A DNA stretch of 64,000 bases from Pinus tabuliformis (Eukaryota > Streptophyta > Pinopsida > Pinales > Pinaceae): contig CM062805.1 of assembly GCA_031772625.1 (NCBI GenBank), positions 512,472,102 to 512,536,101 of the forward strand. The letters run 5' to 3'. Below the pieces are notes generated by a model, which was given only the letters and a program-made list of their open reading frames with translations, did no database searches and was not told the origin of the DNA. This document shows positions 32,576 to 45,145 of this stretch, piece by piece. How positions within the stretch are numbered: the first letter of the stretch is position 1; every line of letters begins with the position of its first letter. The position numbers and the translations under genes were made by a program.

Positions 32576-33304
32576 AAAGGCATTCAACTCAAACCCGATC
32601 CTAGACCTTTGGAATGTTCTGCATGCAACACTTCTCTCAAGTGTTGCTGCTCCAACCACTCTAGAAACAAAAATATCCAACCTGAATTAGAATGGTGCCT
32701 TTGTCATCAAAGTCTCTAACTGTTATTGCCTTTGTCAATTGAAAACTCTGCACCTCTATGCCCTTTAGTATCTAACTGCTCTAGCCTGTGTCACTTTGAT
32801 CTCTCACTACATCAATCACACTGATTCCTCCTATTACATCCGTGCTGCTACTGGTCCTATCTCCTAGCACTGCATCCGCATTGCACCTCCTCTCATCATG
32901 TTGCATCATTATGACCATTGCTGCACTGCAACTCAATTACTGAGAAGTAAGTAACTGATCTCCCAACTAACCTCCCTATTGGGCTAGAAACACCCTATGA
33001 TGCTGAAGCTCCCTTTGCCGCTGACAAGTGCTCCCTCTCTGACCTCTGCACTACTGCAACAACTCCCTACATCTCGCACCATTGCACACCTCTTTGTGCC
33101 ATCCTACATTGGTGCAATGCTCCTGTGCCTCTCGCATTGTTGTAGCCTGCTAGATTTACGCTGTCTTGGGACTCTTGCACTGTAGCTTTCTCTGCTACTC
33201 CATCCGCATCCATCTCTACCCACTCAGCCAATCTTGTTACTCCTCACTTGGGCTCCTGTAGTAAGGTCTAATCAAAGAGGCCGGGTACTTCAAGGATCCT
33301 ACCC

Positions 33305-33595
33305 CTATTTCAGCCTTTTGGAGACTATCGCTTCACATCGCCCCACCTCACACATGGAGGTATGGATGCATGTGACTCGAAATTTCTCCCTACTGGAGGT
33401 CTCTACATGAGTGGATGCCTCCACTCGGTTGCCTCTTAGCTTCTCCAGTTGTGGCTGCTCCACAACCTCCTGAAGTTGCTTCACCAATTGTGGCTCCTCC
33501 ACAATTGTCTGAGACTTCTTGTGGCACTGCATGTTGAGAGGTAATTTACTCTCCGTCTCAACCACCAAGTATCTAACCTCTTCCTTTGCATGCAT
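33305..33595 (-). CDS. Element B internal frame, function unknown
   Basis: A 96-codon frame rich in Glu, Gln and Val with a partial internal repeat (VEEPQLVKQLQEVVEQPQLE). It has no recognised domain. It lies about 300 bp from the PBS where a Gag-like ORF would be expected. It may be a remnant or chance. Confidence 0.25.
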   Translation of the reverse strand: MHAKEEVRYLVVETESKLPLNMQCHKKSQTIVEEPQLVKQLQEVVEQPQLEKLRGNRVEASTHVETSSREKFRVTCIHTSMCEVGRCEAIVSKRLK

Positions 33596-33898
33596 TTTTT
33601 ACATCAAGTGCATACAGGTTCTTGGCTAGCATACCAATCTGTTTCATCTTTCCCACTGTCACGAAATTTTCTGGAAAAAGAGCTGATTTTAAATCAGCGA
33701 TATCTCCCTCCTCCGAACTTCAATTCAACCAATTTTTTTTTAATTTGGGCCTTTTTCTACAAAGAGTACAGATCTGCTATTTGTTTTTGAAAATTCTACA
33801 CAAAAAATTTCATATCTGCTCTGAAAACTCGCGGCCCATTTTTTTTTTTTACTTCAAATTTTCTTCTTCGTATACTCTTCACTGCTTTGATCACCTTT

Positions 33899-33910
33899 GC
33901 TCCGATACCA
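33899..33910 (-). other. Element B primer-binding site (initiator-Met type)
   Basis: The minus strand reads TGGTATCGGAGC, 11 of 12 matches to the common plant Copia PBS. It directly abuts the 5' LTR. Confidence 0.8.
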
Positions 33911-34917
33911 TGTAGAAATTCTCACTGTAGATCTCCTGATAATGCAATATACTAAATCAAAATACTTGATCTACTTCTACAAACAAACTTGCAGAAGCTT
34001 AATCGATTTTTGAGCAAGATAAAATAGAATACATATAACAGAAAAGAAGATTCAATCACATATGAAACATAGAAGAATACTTTGGGAAAAGCCTCAGCTA
34101 AAAACCCCGATCTCTGTATTATCATACAAGTGGTAATATCTTAGGATTACATAAAGCTTTAGCTCATAGATAGAATAGGCAACACATATGCCTTCCTTCA
34201 GTCCTCCAAGCCTCCTATTTCCTTGCATAGTTTCTCCTCGGTCCTCTAGTTGCAACTTGTGTGACTAATCCTATCACACACAACATTGACCTCTGAAATA
34301 ACTGCACAATCCTGAAGGAGATAATTCCTTATGCATGGATGAGTTTCCTATATAGGAAAATTCCTCCAACTGATAGTATGATGTCCCTTCCTTTGATCTC
34401 AACTGGGTCTTTCTCTGAATTGACATGCATGAGTTATCTATGAGAGAATATTCGGTTATTTGGAGAACACTAGTTGCATGCATGCATGCATTGACTAACT
34501 TAACTCACAATCAATTCCACAAACTGTTGGAACTAATCTAACTAGACATAACTCATTTAACTGAGCTAACTGATTACAACTCAAAGTACAACTCATCTTA
34601 ATCTCCTTAATTAAGGGATAACTTCCTCAATCAAAGGGATAATTGTTGAATGTCTTCACATAGACTTCATGTTTGATTTTCTCTAACTAATTAACTCAAG
34701 ATGAATTAATTAATTATTTTACAAATAACTGGTGAGCCTAAATTCGAATTTTAATTCTCAATTTTAATTCAAGCACTAATTAAAATTGGAATATATCCTA
34801 AAATGCTATTTATAGCAATTCTATTTATAGCATTTCTATTTTATCATTCCTTGTTGCTATTTTCCACACTGGTACCTAAAATGCTATTTATAGCATTTCT
34901 TGTTGTTATTTTCAATA
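33911..34917 (-). mobile_element. Element B LTR, right (5' LTR)
   Basis: A 1007-bp LTR bounded by the PBS on the left and the gtaac duplication on the right. Confidence 0.85.
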
Positions 34918-35001
34918 GTAACAACCATAGAGTAGGTGAAGAGTAATGAGGGTAGTTGAACTGTCACAAAGGGGAATGTCAAGGGTCACCCCACCCTTTG
35001 C

Positions 35002-35009
35002 TATAAATA
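35002..35009 (+). promoter_or_regulatory. LTR 2 TATA box
   Basis: TATAAATA lies in the conserved context ccctttgctataaatag shared by the array LTRs. Confidence 0.6.
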
Positions 35010-35902
35010 GTTCCTCATAACTCATTGTAAGGGCTTTTTGTTAGCCAAGCTTCTACTAAGACTATCTTGAATAAGGCTTGGACAGTATTGTAACATGCCT
35101 TGGATTCTCCACTGCACGGAGCTAGTACATTTCTTTGGAGGAGCACACGGATGTGGATGTAACATTCTATTGTTGGGGCTAGTAGGTTTACATGGATGTA
35201 TTGTATGATTGTGACTTAAACTTGTTTGTATAATAAGAGCCAACACATTTTCATGCATATGTTGTTATTGTAGTTGGACTGCTCAGGTTGCTTTAATGAT
35301 ATATGTTGTTTAACTTACGTACTTGTGTATGAATTGATTCACATGAAATTATATGAATCTTGTTGTTAATGTGTTGCATATGTTGTTAATGTTGTTGCCG
35401 TCTGTGTCGACTGCTCTACTGGACATAAGACAGACCTTTCACTTGAACCTTGCTATAACAACCATCACACTCATCTTGGACTGGTCCGTAAGTGTTTTAC
35501 GTGTTATCTTATGTTGTATGATGTGATTTCCGCATCTAAGTGGACTACTCTACCAAAAGCTATGCATTTCCTTTGTGTTGTATGTTCCTAGCTAAGTTGG
35601 GACTTATCCCTTTCAACCTAGAACACACATTCACCTCCTTCCTCCTTCAAAGTGTTGGAACCTCTCATACACCTTCCTTGACTCACTACATCAGTCACAC
35701 CCTTACTGCTGATAGAGTTATTCTACTTGCCTCTGTTCGACACTACAGTCAACACATTACCTTGTGACCCACTTCTGGTACTCCTAGACTAAACAGTCTA
35801 AGGTCTAATTGGGACTTCTTACCGAGGAGATCCCCTTGACATGTTGGCGGATCCAGAACTTTCAACATTTCTGGCACTAGAAGGAGTGCCTGATGACAAG
35901 CT

Positions 35903-36328
35903 GTGACCTCTCATCTAGTTTTGAACCTTTGCATATCTTTCATGGAGTCTTGCACTATTCCTCCCTCGAGGTGTTTTTCAAATCGTGAAGATGTCTCCAT
36001 CTCGCGGAAGCTTTTCCATCTCTTGTCCATTCACATGTATGATGGTGAAGGCAAAGTGGCTTGGCCTAAGAACTTACATAAATTTATTTCCATGATTTAT
36101 GAGGAAGATGAGTTTACTGGCGAACATATTGGTTTGCTGCTTGCATACACACTTCACGCATCTCCATTTCATTGGGTACTTAGCCTATCGGCTGACACTG
36201 TGCATTCATGTGAGCACTTTTGTGATCTTAATAAAGACACGTTCTATCATTTTGATCTAGACCATCTTGATCAGAAGTTGTTACAACAATGGAGAGCTCC
36301 GCATGAATCTATTATTGATTTTTGGTAG
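35903..36328 (+). pseudogene. Gag-like domain, array unit 2
   Basis: A 141-codon frame with YDGEGKVAWPKNLHKFISMI, a LLAYTLHASPFHWVLSL core and HSCEHFCDLNKDTFYHF. This is the helix pattern of the retrotransposon Gag domain (a hydrophobic 'L..sp..W' segment followed by 'W/H..l...F...F'). It begins 31 bp after the PBS. Confidence 0.6.
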
Positions 36329-39050
36329 CACTTCCATGAATTGCAGTTTCAAGCTCCGAGGAGTGAGATGAAATTTTCTTATCTTTGGGACTGGATCGGG
36401 TACTGCCTTAAGAAATCTGCCTATCCCAAGAGAAAGTTTGAGATCAATCCTTGCTCAACATTCTTCGTTGATGGAGTTGCATAATCTCATGTGAAAGGAG
36501 GCACTGTCTCGACTGACTATTCACCTTCCACTTATTCAACAACTCCACCACTTCCCAGTGATGTTGAGGATCATGCTCACACACATTTCATCCTTCAAAC
36601 CCTCCCAACATCACTTCACTAAATTTTCATGTAGATTTGGTTATGAGTCCTTTGATTCCTCATGTGCATTCTTTTCTACGACCTCTGTCTTCACACTCGG
36701 GTGTTCCTACGGATGATGTTGTCTTGTGTTCATCCATTCTGGACTCTTAACTTGTTGTGAATGAGGAACAACCCACTGATGGAGTTGGTGTTGCATAACC
36801 AACATGTGCTTTCATTCATGAACAATATGAGTGGGAGCTTGAGAATCAACACTCATCGAAAGATGAATCCCTTCCATCTGAGTCCCCTCCGTTCTTTCCT
36901 AATATCATTGGTGAACTTGCCATCCATGATTTCACATGTGTGTCTTCATCCATAGATGCACCCATTGTTGATCTTCCATAGGACACAATGTATGTTAGCC
37001 CATCATACAACAATGGAGAGGACCAATCATTCATTGGAAATATACTTGATCTTTCATCTTCATTTTCTGGAAATGCAGAGGGTGAACGTCCTGCCTCCTC
37101 ATCTATCCCTCTATGTGATCCATCAAAGCATGAGGATGTTAACCAACATCTTGAATTTTCTGATCTTAGTTGTCATGATCTCTTCAGCTGATCATCCGAT
37201 CACGATGTTGATTCACTCGTTGTTAATCTATCTAAGCCATTGGTCTACGAAGATCCATCTATCAACTAAGTCGAAACCCCACAGAACATATAGGCACTTC
37301 ACCCCGAGCTGATGGTTATGTCAGGCCCTCACTATCCTGAGGCTGGTTTCGCTTCTGATCAGGAAATTGTTTAGACACTCAAGGCTCCTCATCTCTCATT
37401 TGTATGCACTCAAGATCAACCTAACACTCAGATTTTACTTCCTCCACTCAAACTACATGATCGCATTGCTCATGAATTGGAGGAGTCTTACATTACAAGA
37501 ACTCGTGCGCGATGCAATTTATCTTTGTTTCTTTCGTTTTCTTGCATGTCACAGTTAAGAGTGTGCTTATGCTTCAAAGTTGCACGTAGTGTCACACAAC
37601 ACCATGATAAGTCCACAGACTACCTGTCATGCACATGTTCTCACTTATGTCCCTTGGGCACTTTGAAACATGGAGTGTGGTTGTCTTCACTGTTATATCT
37701 TTGTTGGTTTCTGGTCTATACAATTGGTTTGCTCACAGACCAAGCCTTCACCAACATGGGTCTACCAATGTGTCGGTGGCTGCATTGGAAGTATCACTTC
37801 ACATGATCAGGCCCATGCACCGTTAGTGTAGGAGTAGGAGTAGTGTTTACTTTCAGTTGTTTTCTTGCATGCTTTTTTTCTTACATGATTTGTTTTCTTG
37901 CTTGTTTGTTTACTTGCGTCACTTTCATTTTTTCTTCTACTCTTACTTTTCTTTGTTGATTGTTAGTCTGTTTGCTTGTTTCATTCATAGGTTAGTTCAC
38001 ATGAAACCATGTGTGACTCATGAAACGAGTTGGGTAAAGTGAAAGAGGGCTTGTACAACTATCACTACTTGGTTATCCATCATCTTGCCTTTGTATGATG
38101 ATCCTGTTACTTTTATTCCATGATATGTTGAAGAAAAATTCATACTGTTTGAAGTGAACCTTGGTGAAAACACAACACTTGCGTGCTAACTAGTGTCACC
38201 TTCTATAGTCGATTGTTTTTGAGTTAACCCTTGCCAGCTCAGTCAAGTAGAGTAAGGTGAGGGGGAAAACCTTAACAAGCATGTCAGAGATACAATAAAC
38301 TACTTCTCTGCTAGAACAACCTCTTCTACTCCCAATAAGTTTGGATCCCTCTTCCACCTCTAAAATGAATAAGTGCTATGCACAGTGAAAATGAAAAAAA
38401 TTAAAATTAAAATAAAAATAAAAAAAATAATGGTGAAAGAAGAGAAAGGCTTCCAGTGTAGGGAGGTGATGTAAGTAACTCCGCTGAGGTATTGACCAGG
38501 CTCCCTGGCAGCAGATCCATACTTGTGTTCCTATGTGACTCCACGAGGGTACTGTCTAGGCCTGCTGGCAGTGGAGCAACACTAGAGATGAAACTAAGAC
38601 TTTGACGACTATACTGCTTGTGCACCTATATACCCATCAACCCCAATCGAAACAAATGTTTTTCCTTGTCTTGGAATGTCTGTTAATTGACCAAGAGTCT
38701 GGCAGATGCTACATCTTACAATCAAACCAGTGTGAAGCCAGGAAGAACTGAGAGCTGAACAATACTTCCAGAGGTGTTAGACTTGCTTTTCACAAACAAG
38801 GTCCATTCAGAGAGCTGGAGTTCTACCAGTGTGTCACCAATTGTTGTAGCGGCTACAACCACCCTCCAAAATTTTCCTTAGCCTCATTTTGGTGCCTCCC
38901 TTCCAACCTTCACAAAAACTTTCCTTGCTTCGTCAAGTTCACAAACTTCAGTGTATTTCTTACACAAAGGTAGCCTGTCGGTCACAACTTGATTCATTAC
39001 CCTCACATGCTTTTCACCCAGACTTGGTCTAGATGCATGGAGAGCATATT

Positions 39051-39310
39051 CCTCTTGAAAATTGCGCATTTTTGTAGGGCAACCAGCCTTCTCTCCAAAA
39101 ATTGTGCAATCCTCCTTGGGAGCCCGCTGGGCTCCAGGATTGTGCAATCCTGCCTTCCAACACTCCCAACAGGATTTGCGCAAATTTTTCTAGCAGTAGG
39201 CTGTTCAGCCCAAGATTTGCACAAATCTAGGCAACAGTTAGCTGCTCTGCCCATAAATCATGCAAATATCCTGGGTAGCTAGCCCAACTCCTAGCCAGAA
39301 ATGTACAATT
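39051..39310. repeat. Palindrome/hairpin cluster, unit 2 copy
   Basis: Same cassette as 14671-14930. Its central motif is CAGGATTGTGCAATCCTG. Confidence 0.8.
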
Positions 39311-41471
39311 TTCTCCCACACTCGAGCAGTTTCTTGCATGTGCAGTTGAGTTGACCGGTTCCCTCCGGGAATGAGAAAAATAGACTTGCATGCATGGGTT
39401 GCTTCTCCCAAGGCAACATGCAAAGGCATCCCTTGTTTCAGGGATCTATGTTTAACAGTTGGATGTTACATGCAAGCAGAAATTCTGAAACCTCCCATGA
39501 AGTGTTGCTTCTCCTAGATTCGTGGCATGTGCATCACAACCTCGATGTTATCAAAACTCATCATTCAGACATTGCAAAGCTCATTCCTCACATAAAACTT
39601 GTAGCTCTAACATCCCACGTCACAAATAGGAGCAGTTGGCACATTTAGCTCAGCTGTTTTGGGGTAAGCCCTCTTCCCATGCCTTGTGCTGCATTTATGT
39701 CGCCTTTTGTGTTTTCTCTTGTAGGAGTATTGCTTGATTGATTTCTTTGAACACTTGCTACTGTTTACATATATATTAGCTTGTCCTAGCTCTGTTTTAG
39801 TTTTTGTTGTTATCTTGCTGTTGTCGCATGCATGAAACTGTTTTGCACGGATGTTCGCCCAATTGGCAATCTGCCTCACCCACATGCATGTTGAACTATT
39901 TGCTAAATATTTCATTCATGTTTTGCATGAAATGTTAATCATTTATGCTATCACTTAGTGTCACCATGCATTCACTTACTTGCTTTCAGTCACCCATCGG
40001 CGAGTCGGGCCAACCTTGGCCTGGGCTCTGCCTTCACCAAAGCTGCATTGCACAATCTTGGAAAGGAAGGCTCACCTTCCTCTCCAGATTTGCACATTCC
40101 TTCCTGGCACTGGCCTCTAGGATTGTTTTTCACATTTATGGAGTATAATGTCTACTTGGCCTAAGAAATTGCGTAGATCTATCCCTAGGCCAACAATCCT
40201 TTCTAGCTGGAATTGTGCATTGCACAATCCCAGTAGTCAGGAGCCAGAATGGACTGTGCATTGCGCAGTTCCAGTAGTCAGCCAATCTCCCACCAGCCTA
40301 GACTGTGCCTTGAGTGGGCTTGGCAGTCGGTCCCTTGACCTCCCGGTCAAAATTGTGCAACCTTCATGATCATTCACCCAGGTATGTTGCAAGTAAGTTC
40401 TCATGTTCATTTTGGTTTTCGACTAACATATTGCTTGTTATGAGTGTTTCCATGTCTCCATGTATCATAGGTGTTCATCTGCCTTAGCAGTATAGGTACA
40501 ATGGTTTCTAGGAGAGCATAGATGAGGACACCATTTAGAGCACGCTTGGGGATGCAGTTGATCAACTGTCTATGAGCTTGCCTACTCACGAAGATATCAA
40601 GTTGTTTTTAGACAAGGAAATCAAGCGGAAACATCACAACGAGAAACATCATGAACAACAGCTGAAGAGAGCATACCAAATGCAATGAATGCAAGAGGAG
40701 GGTTGTTGAAAACAGGGAGGTGGAACAAGGTTGTAAGCTCAAGCAGGTCCATTGATGATGAAAGCAACTCCGGAGACTCTGGTTATGGAGTGATGACATG
40801 ACATGAAGATCACGAGAAGGCAGAAGATGTAACAAAGAAGGAGTTGCATGTGCTAAAGAAGCAACTCAGGAAGAAAATGAAGCTGCTTCGACAGATGAAT
40901 GAGTTGCAACATGATTAGGAACAAAAGTGGGTGCAACGTGTGCTCACGGATGAAATTGCGCCTGGACAAGTTAAAGATCCATCCCAACAGCTAACATGGA
41001 GCAGACATGGTGAGCATTGTGGTTGATCATATGCAAGGGATTTAGAAACATGCATGTCATTGTGCGCATGCATGTAATCCAACCCATTCAACACAGTCAC
41101 CAAGGCGAAGGCAAGAAGCAAGTCCAACTGGAGCTGAATGGGTACTTTAGCAAGTTGATGTGCATGACCACCAACACACACTTAAAGATCAGTACATACA
41201 CTATGCATCATTATGCTGCTGGTTCAACTGCACCTAACAAGACCATGCACATGTTAGTAGATTGCAACGAAAGCAAGAGTTCGCTTCAGCAATATGTCAC
41301 CAGGAGGTGCATGCACACCGTCACGGATGACCAAGCTTGGCATCAACTCGCCAACTTCACCATTACAAGCATGTCAAAGAGATGGTCTCACCACAGTGGA
41401 CTGAGTGTCCATGATGTATTGCAAGGCTTGCTCAAGCCATGTTGTCTCACATGAGTACATGTGCATTGAAA

Positions 41472-42464
41472 TGTTGAGTCATGTCAAGTGTAAGTCAAGT
41501 GTCAATAGTTTCATGTAACAGTCATAGAGTAAGTGAAGAGTCATGAGGGTAGTTGAACTGTCACAAAGGGGAATGTCAAGGGTCACCCCACCCTTTGCTA
41601 TAAATAGTACCTCATAACTCATTGTAACGGCTTTTGGTCAGCCAAGATTCTACTAAGATGATCTTGAAGAAAGCTTGGACAGTATTATAATGCGCCTTGG
41701 CTTCTCCATTGCACGAAGCTAGTGCATCTCTTTGGAGGAGCAGGTGGATGTGGATGTTATGTTCCACTGTTGGGGCTAGCAAGTTTACATGGATGTACTG
41801 TATGATTGTGACTTACACTTCTTTATATAATAAGAGCCAACACATTTTCATGCATATGTGTTTATTGTAGTTGGACTGCTCTAGTCACCTTAATGATATA
41901 TGTTGTTTAACTTATGTACTTGTGTATGCACTGGTTCACATGAAATTATATGAATCTTGTTGTTAATGTGTTGCATATGTTGTTAATGCTATCACCATCC
42001 ATGTTGATTTCTCTGCTGGACATCAGTCAGACCTTTCACTTGAACCTTTCTATAACAACCGTCACACTCATCTCAAACTGATCCATGAGTGTTGTATGTG
42101 TTATCTTACCTTGTATGATTTGACTTCTGCATCCCAGTGGAATGCTCCTCCAGAAGTTGTGGATATCCTTTGTGTTGTGCATTCCTAGTCGAGTTGAGAC
42201 TGGTCCCTTTCAACCTAGAACTCACATTCACTTCCTTCCCCCTTCGAAGTGTTGGAACCTCTCATACACCTTCCTTGACTCACTGCATCAGTCAAACCCT
42301 TGCTGCGGACAAAGTTATTCTACTTGCCTTTGTGTGATGCCACGGTCAAGAAATTACCTTATGACCCACTGCTGGGACTCCTACACCAAATGGTCTGAGG
42401 TCTAATTGGGACTTCTTACCTGGGATATCCCCTTGACATTTTGGTGGGTCTAGCACCATCAACA
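41472..42464 (+). mobile_element. Array LTR 3
   Basis: A 993-bp LTR with TGTTGA and TCAACA ends, a TATA box at 41599-41606 and a PBS at 42469. Same length as LTR 1 and the net LTR 2. Confidence 0.75.
41599..41606 (+). promoter_or_regulatory. LTR 3 TATA box
   Basis: TATAAATA in the shared context ccctttgctataaatag. Confidence 0.6.
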
Positions 42465-42587
42465 TTCCTGGCGCTAGAAAGAGGGCCTGATGACAAGCTG
42501 TGTCATGTCATCATGTTTTGAACCTTTGAATATCTTTCATGGAGTCTTGCACTCTTCTTCCCCCGAGGTGTTTTCCAAATCGTTAAT

Positions 42588-43013
42588 ATGTCTCCATCTC
42601 GGGGAAGCTTTTCAATCTCTTGCCCACTCACAAATATGATGCTGAAGGCGAAGTGGCTTGGCCTGAGCTCTTACATAAATTTATTTCCATTATCCACTCA
42701 CACATATGATGGTGAAGGTGAAGTGGCTTGGCCTGAGAACTTACATAAATTTCTTTCCATGATTTATGAGGAAGAGGAGTTTATTGACGAACAAGCCGGT
42801 TTGCTGCTTGCATACACACTTCGCGAATCTCCATTTCTTTGGGTGCTCAGCCTAATGACTAACACCGTGCACTCATGTGAGCACTTCTATGATCTTATTA
42901 AAGACATGTTCTATCATTTTTATCCAGACCATCTTGACCAGAAACTGTTACAGCAATGGAGGGCTCCGCATGAATTTGTTATTGATTTTTGGCAGCGCTT
43001 CCATGACTTGTAG
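42588..43013 (+). pseudogene. Gag-like domain, array unit 3
   Basis: A 141-codon frame that shows the Gag-like core most clearly: LLLAYTLRESPFLWVLSL, then HSCEHFYDLIKDMFYHFYPD and QWRAPHEFVIDFWQRFHDL. It resembles the retrotransposon Gag (PF03732-type) helical core of Ty3/gypsy elements. Assignment is by motif pattern only. Confidence 0.65.
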
Positions 43014-44278
43014 TTTCAAGCTCTGAGGAGTGAGATGAAATTTGATTATCTTTGTGACTGGTTCGAGTACTGCCTTAAGAAATATGCCCATCCCAAGAGA
43101 AAGTTTGAGATCAAGCCTCGCCCAACATCATTGATGGAGCTACACAAACTCATGTGGAAGAAAGCACTATCTTGATCCACTATCTGCCTTCCTCTTATTC
43201 GACAACTCCAACATTGCCTAGTGATGTTGAGGATCATGCTCACACACTTGTTCATCCTTCACACCCTCTCAACATTGATTCACTCAATTTTCATGCAAAT
43301 TTGGTTGTGATTCCTTTGAGTCCTCATATGCATTCATTTCTATGACCTCCTTCTTCACACGTGGGTTCTGCTCTGGATGATGTTTTATTGTGTTCGTCCA
43401 TTCCGGACTCTTCACTTGTTGTGTACGAGGAACAACCCATTGACAGAGTTGGTGTTGCACAACCAACATGCGCCATCATTCATGAAGAGTATGAGTGGGA
43501 TATTAAGCATAAACACTCGGCAAAGGATGACTCCCTCCTGTCTGAGCCCCCTCTGTTCTTTCCTAACATCATTGGTGAACCCGCCATCCATAATTTTGCA
43601 TGTGTGTCTTCATCAATGGATGCACCCATTGTTGATATTTCCTAGGACACAACGTATATTAGCCCATCATCCAACAAAGGATAGGACCAATCATTCATTG
43701 GAAATCCACTTGATCTTTCATCTTCTTTTTTTGGAAAGGCAGAGGGTGAATGTCCTTCCTCCTCATCTACCCCTCTGTGTGCTCCGTCAAACCATGAGGA
43801 TGTCGAACAACATTTGGAATTTTATGATCTTGGTTGTCGCAATCTATTCACCTCATCATCCAATCACAATGTTGATTCACTCATTGTTAATCCCTTTAAG
43901 TCACTGGTTTACGAAGATCCATCTGTCAACAAAGTCGAAACCCCACAAACTGCCGAGGCACTTTAGCTCGAGCTGATGGTTATTTTAGGCCCTCATTGTC
44001 CTGAGGTTGGTTTCGCTTCTGATCAGGAAATTTTTCAGACACTCAATTCTCCTCATCTCTCATTTGTATGCACTCAAGATCAATCTAACACTCAGATTTT
44101 ACTTCCTCCACTCGAACTACACGATCTCACTGGTCATGCATTGGAGGAGTCTTACATTGCAAGCACTCATGTGCGATGCAAGCTATCTTTATTTCTTTCA
44201 TTTTCTTTCATGTCACAGTCAAGAGTGTGCTTATGCTTCAAAGTTGTAGGTAGTGTCACACAACACCATGATAAGTCA

Positions 44279-45135
44279 TGTTGGCTTGTTGGGGCTTGAC
44301 TTAGGTTCAGAGTTGATTTAGCCAAACAAATCCTGGTACTACTAGCCCTTTCGGCAATAGTCTGTGGAGCACGGATTGAGCTCTCACCCAAAGTAGTATG
44401 GGAGGGTGCTAGAACTAGGTTTCCGCACCCTCGAGATGTCTGATGATTTGAAGTGTTTCACGGTTTGACCCTGCGTGCACGTCACTACGTGCACTTTCTC
44501 GTACCTCACAACCTGAGATTCTGCCTTCGTGTAGCGATACTCGGGGGCCGAACACTGTTATTACCCAAGTCCTTAATAATATTTCAATGTTAGTTAATTA
44601 AAATAGCCTACTTGCACACTTTAAGTTATACTTAACAATATAAACCATTCATACAGGTGTGCGGAGTAAATAAACAAAATATTTGCAATTTATATCAAAC
44701 ATGCATTAACCCAAGAACAGATACACAAATCTGATATCAAACTTCTCTTTATTAATTCCTTTCTTGGTTACAGACTCGACTCTACCCTATGCACTGTTGC
44801 GGACTACTAGGCCTCTGCGCACTCAGCTGTAGAGCCTTCTGCTACCCTACGACCCAAGACACACTTAGTCACTTAGACTCTTTCTTCTTTCTACTACTCT
44901 GCTATCCTCTTAGTTATCTTTTACACTTAGAGCCTCACTCTATTTATACAATCCCATGGTCCGCAGACCATGGGTAGGCCGAAATTACATTACAAGACTA
45001 GGGTGGACAACCCTGTGACTCTATCATATATTTCGCGCTCTGTGTCCGCAATTCGCAGAGTCTTTACAACAATATCGGGTCAAAACTTGGGCTTTGAGCT
45101 CCAAAACATGTCTTAGGGGAATTCCATGCCCAATA
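44279..45135 (-). mobile_element. Element D LTR, left (3' LTR)
   Basis: An 857-bp LTR. It aligns throughout with 52764-53591 (for example tgttggcttgttggggc at the start). Confidence 0.85.
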
Positions 45136-45145
45136 TGCCCCCAAC
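45136..45145 (-). other. Element D polypurine tract
   Basis: The minus strand reads GTTGGGGGCA directly before the 3' LTR. Confidence 0.55.

Larger units (their letters stand above)
31550..34917 (-). mobile_element. Element B: small non-autonomous Copia-like LTR element
   Basis: A 3.37-kb element on the minus strand, inserted 48 bp into array LTR 2. The LTRs are 31550-32560 (1011 bp) and 33911-34917 (1007 bp), with ends TGTAGAAA and TTCAACA/TTCAATA on the plus strand. A perfect 5-bp target-site duplication, gtaac, flanks it (31545-31549 and 34918-34922). The PBS (33899-33910) and a purine tract (32561-32575) are in place. The internal region is only 1350 bp with no RT, integrase or Gag recognised. 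The LTRs have diverged, including a 60-bp block present in one only, so the insertion is old. Confidence 0.88.
31502..35867 (+). mobile_element. Array LTR 2, interrupted by element B
   Basis: TGTTGA at 31502 and TCAACA at 35862-35867. Removing element B and one copy of its 5-bp duplication leaves 993 bp, the same as LTRs 1 and 3. The TATA box (35002-35009) and PBS (35872) are on the right-hand part. Confidence 0.75.
35868..41471 (+). mobile_element. Array unit 2 internal region, uninterrupted
   Basis: A 5.6-kb internal region and the cleanest reference for the unit layout. PBS 35872, Gag-like segment 35903-36480, Ser/Pro spacer to about 37300, conserved frame about 37380-37560, T-rich tract about 37855-37990, palindrome cluster about 39051-39310, intron-like segment about 40380-40470, and pre-LTR block to 41471. 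No pol domains recognised. Confidence 0.8.
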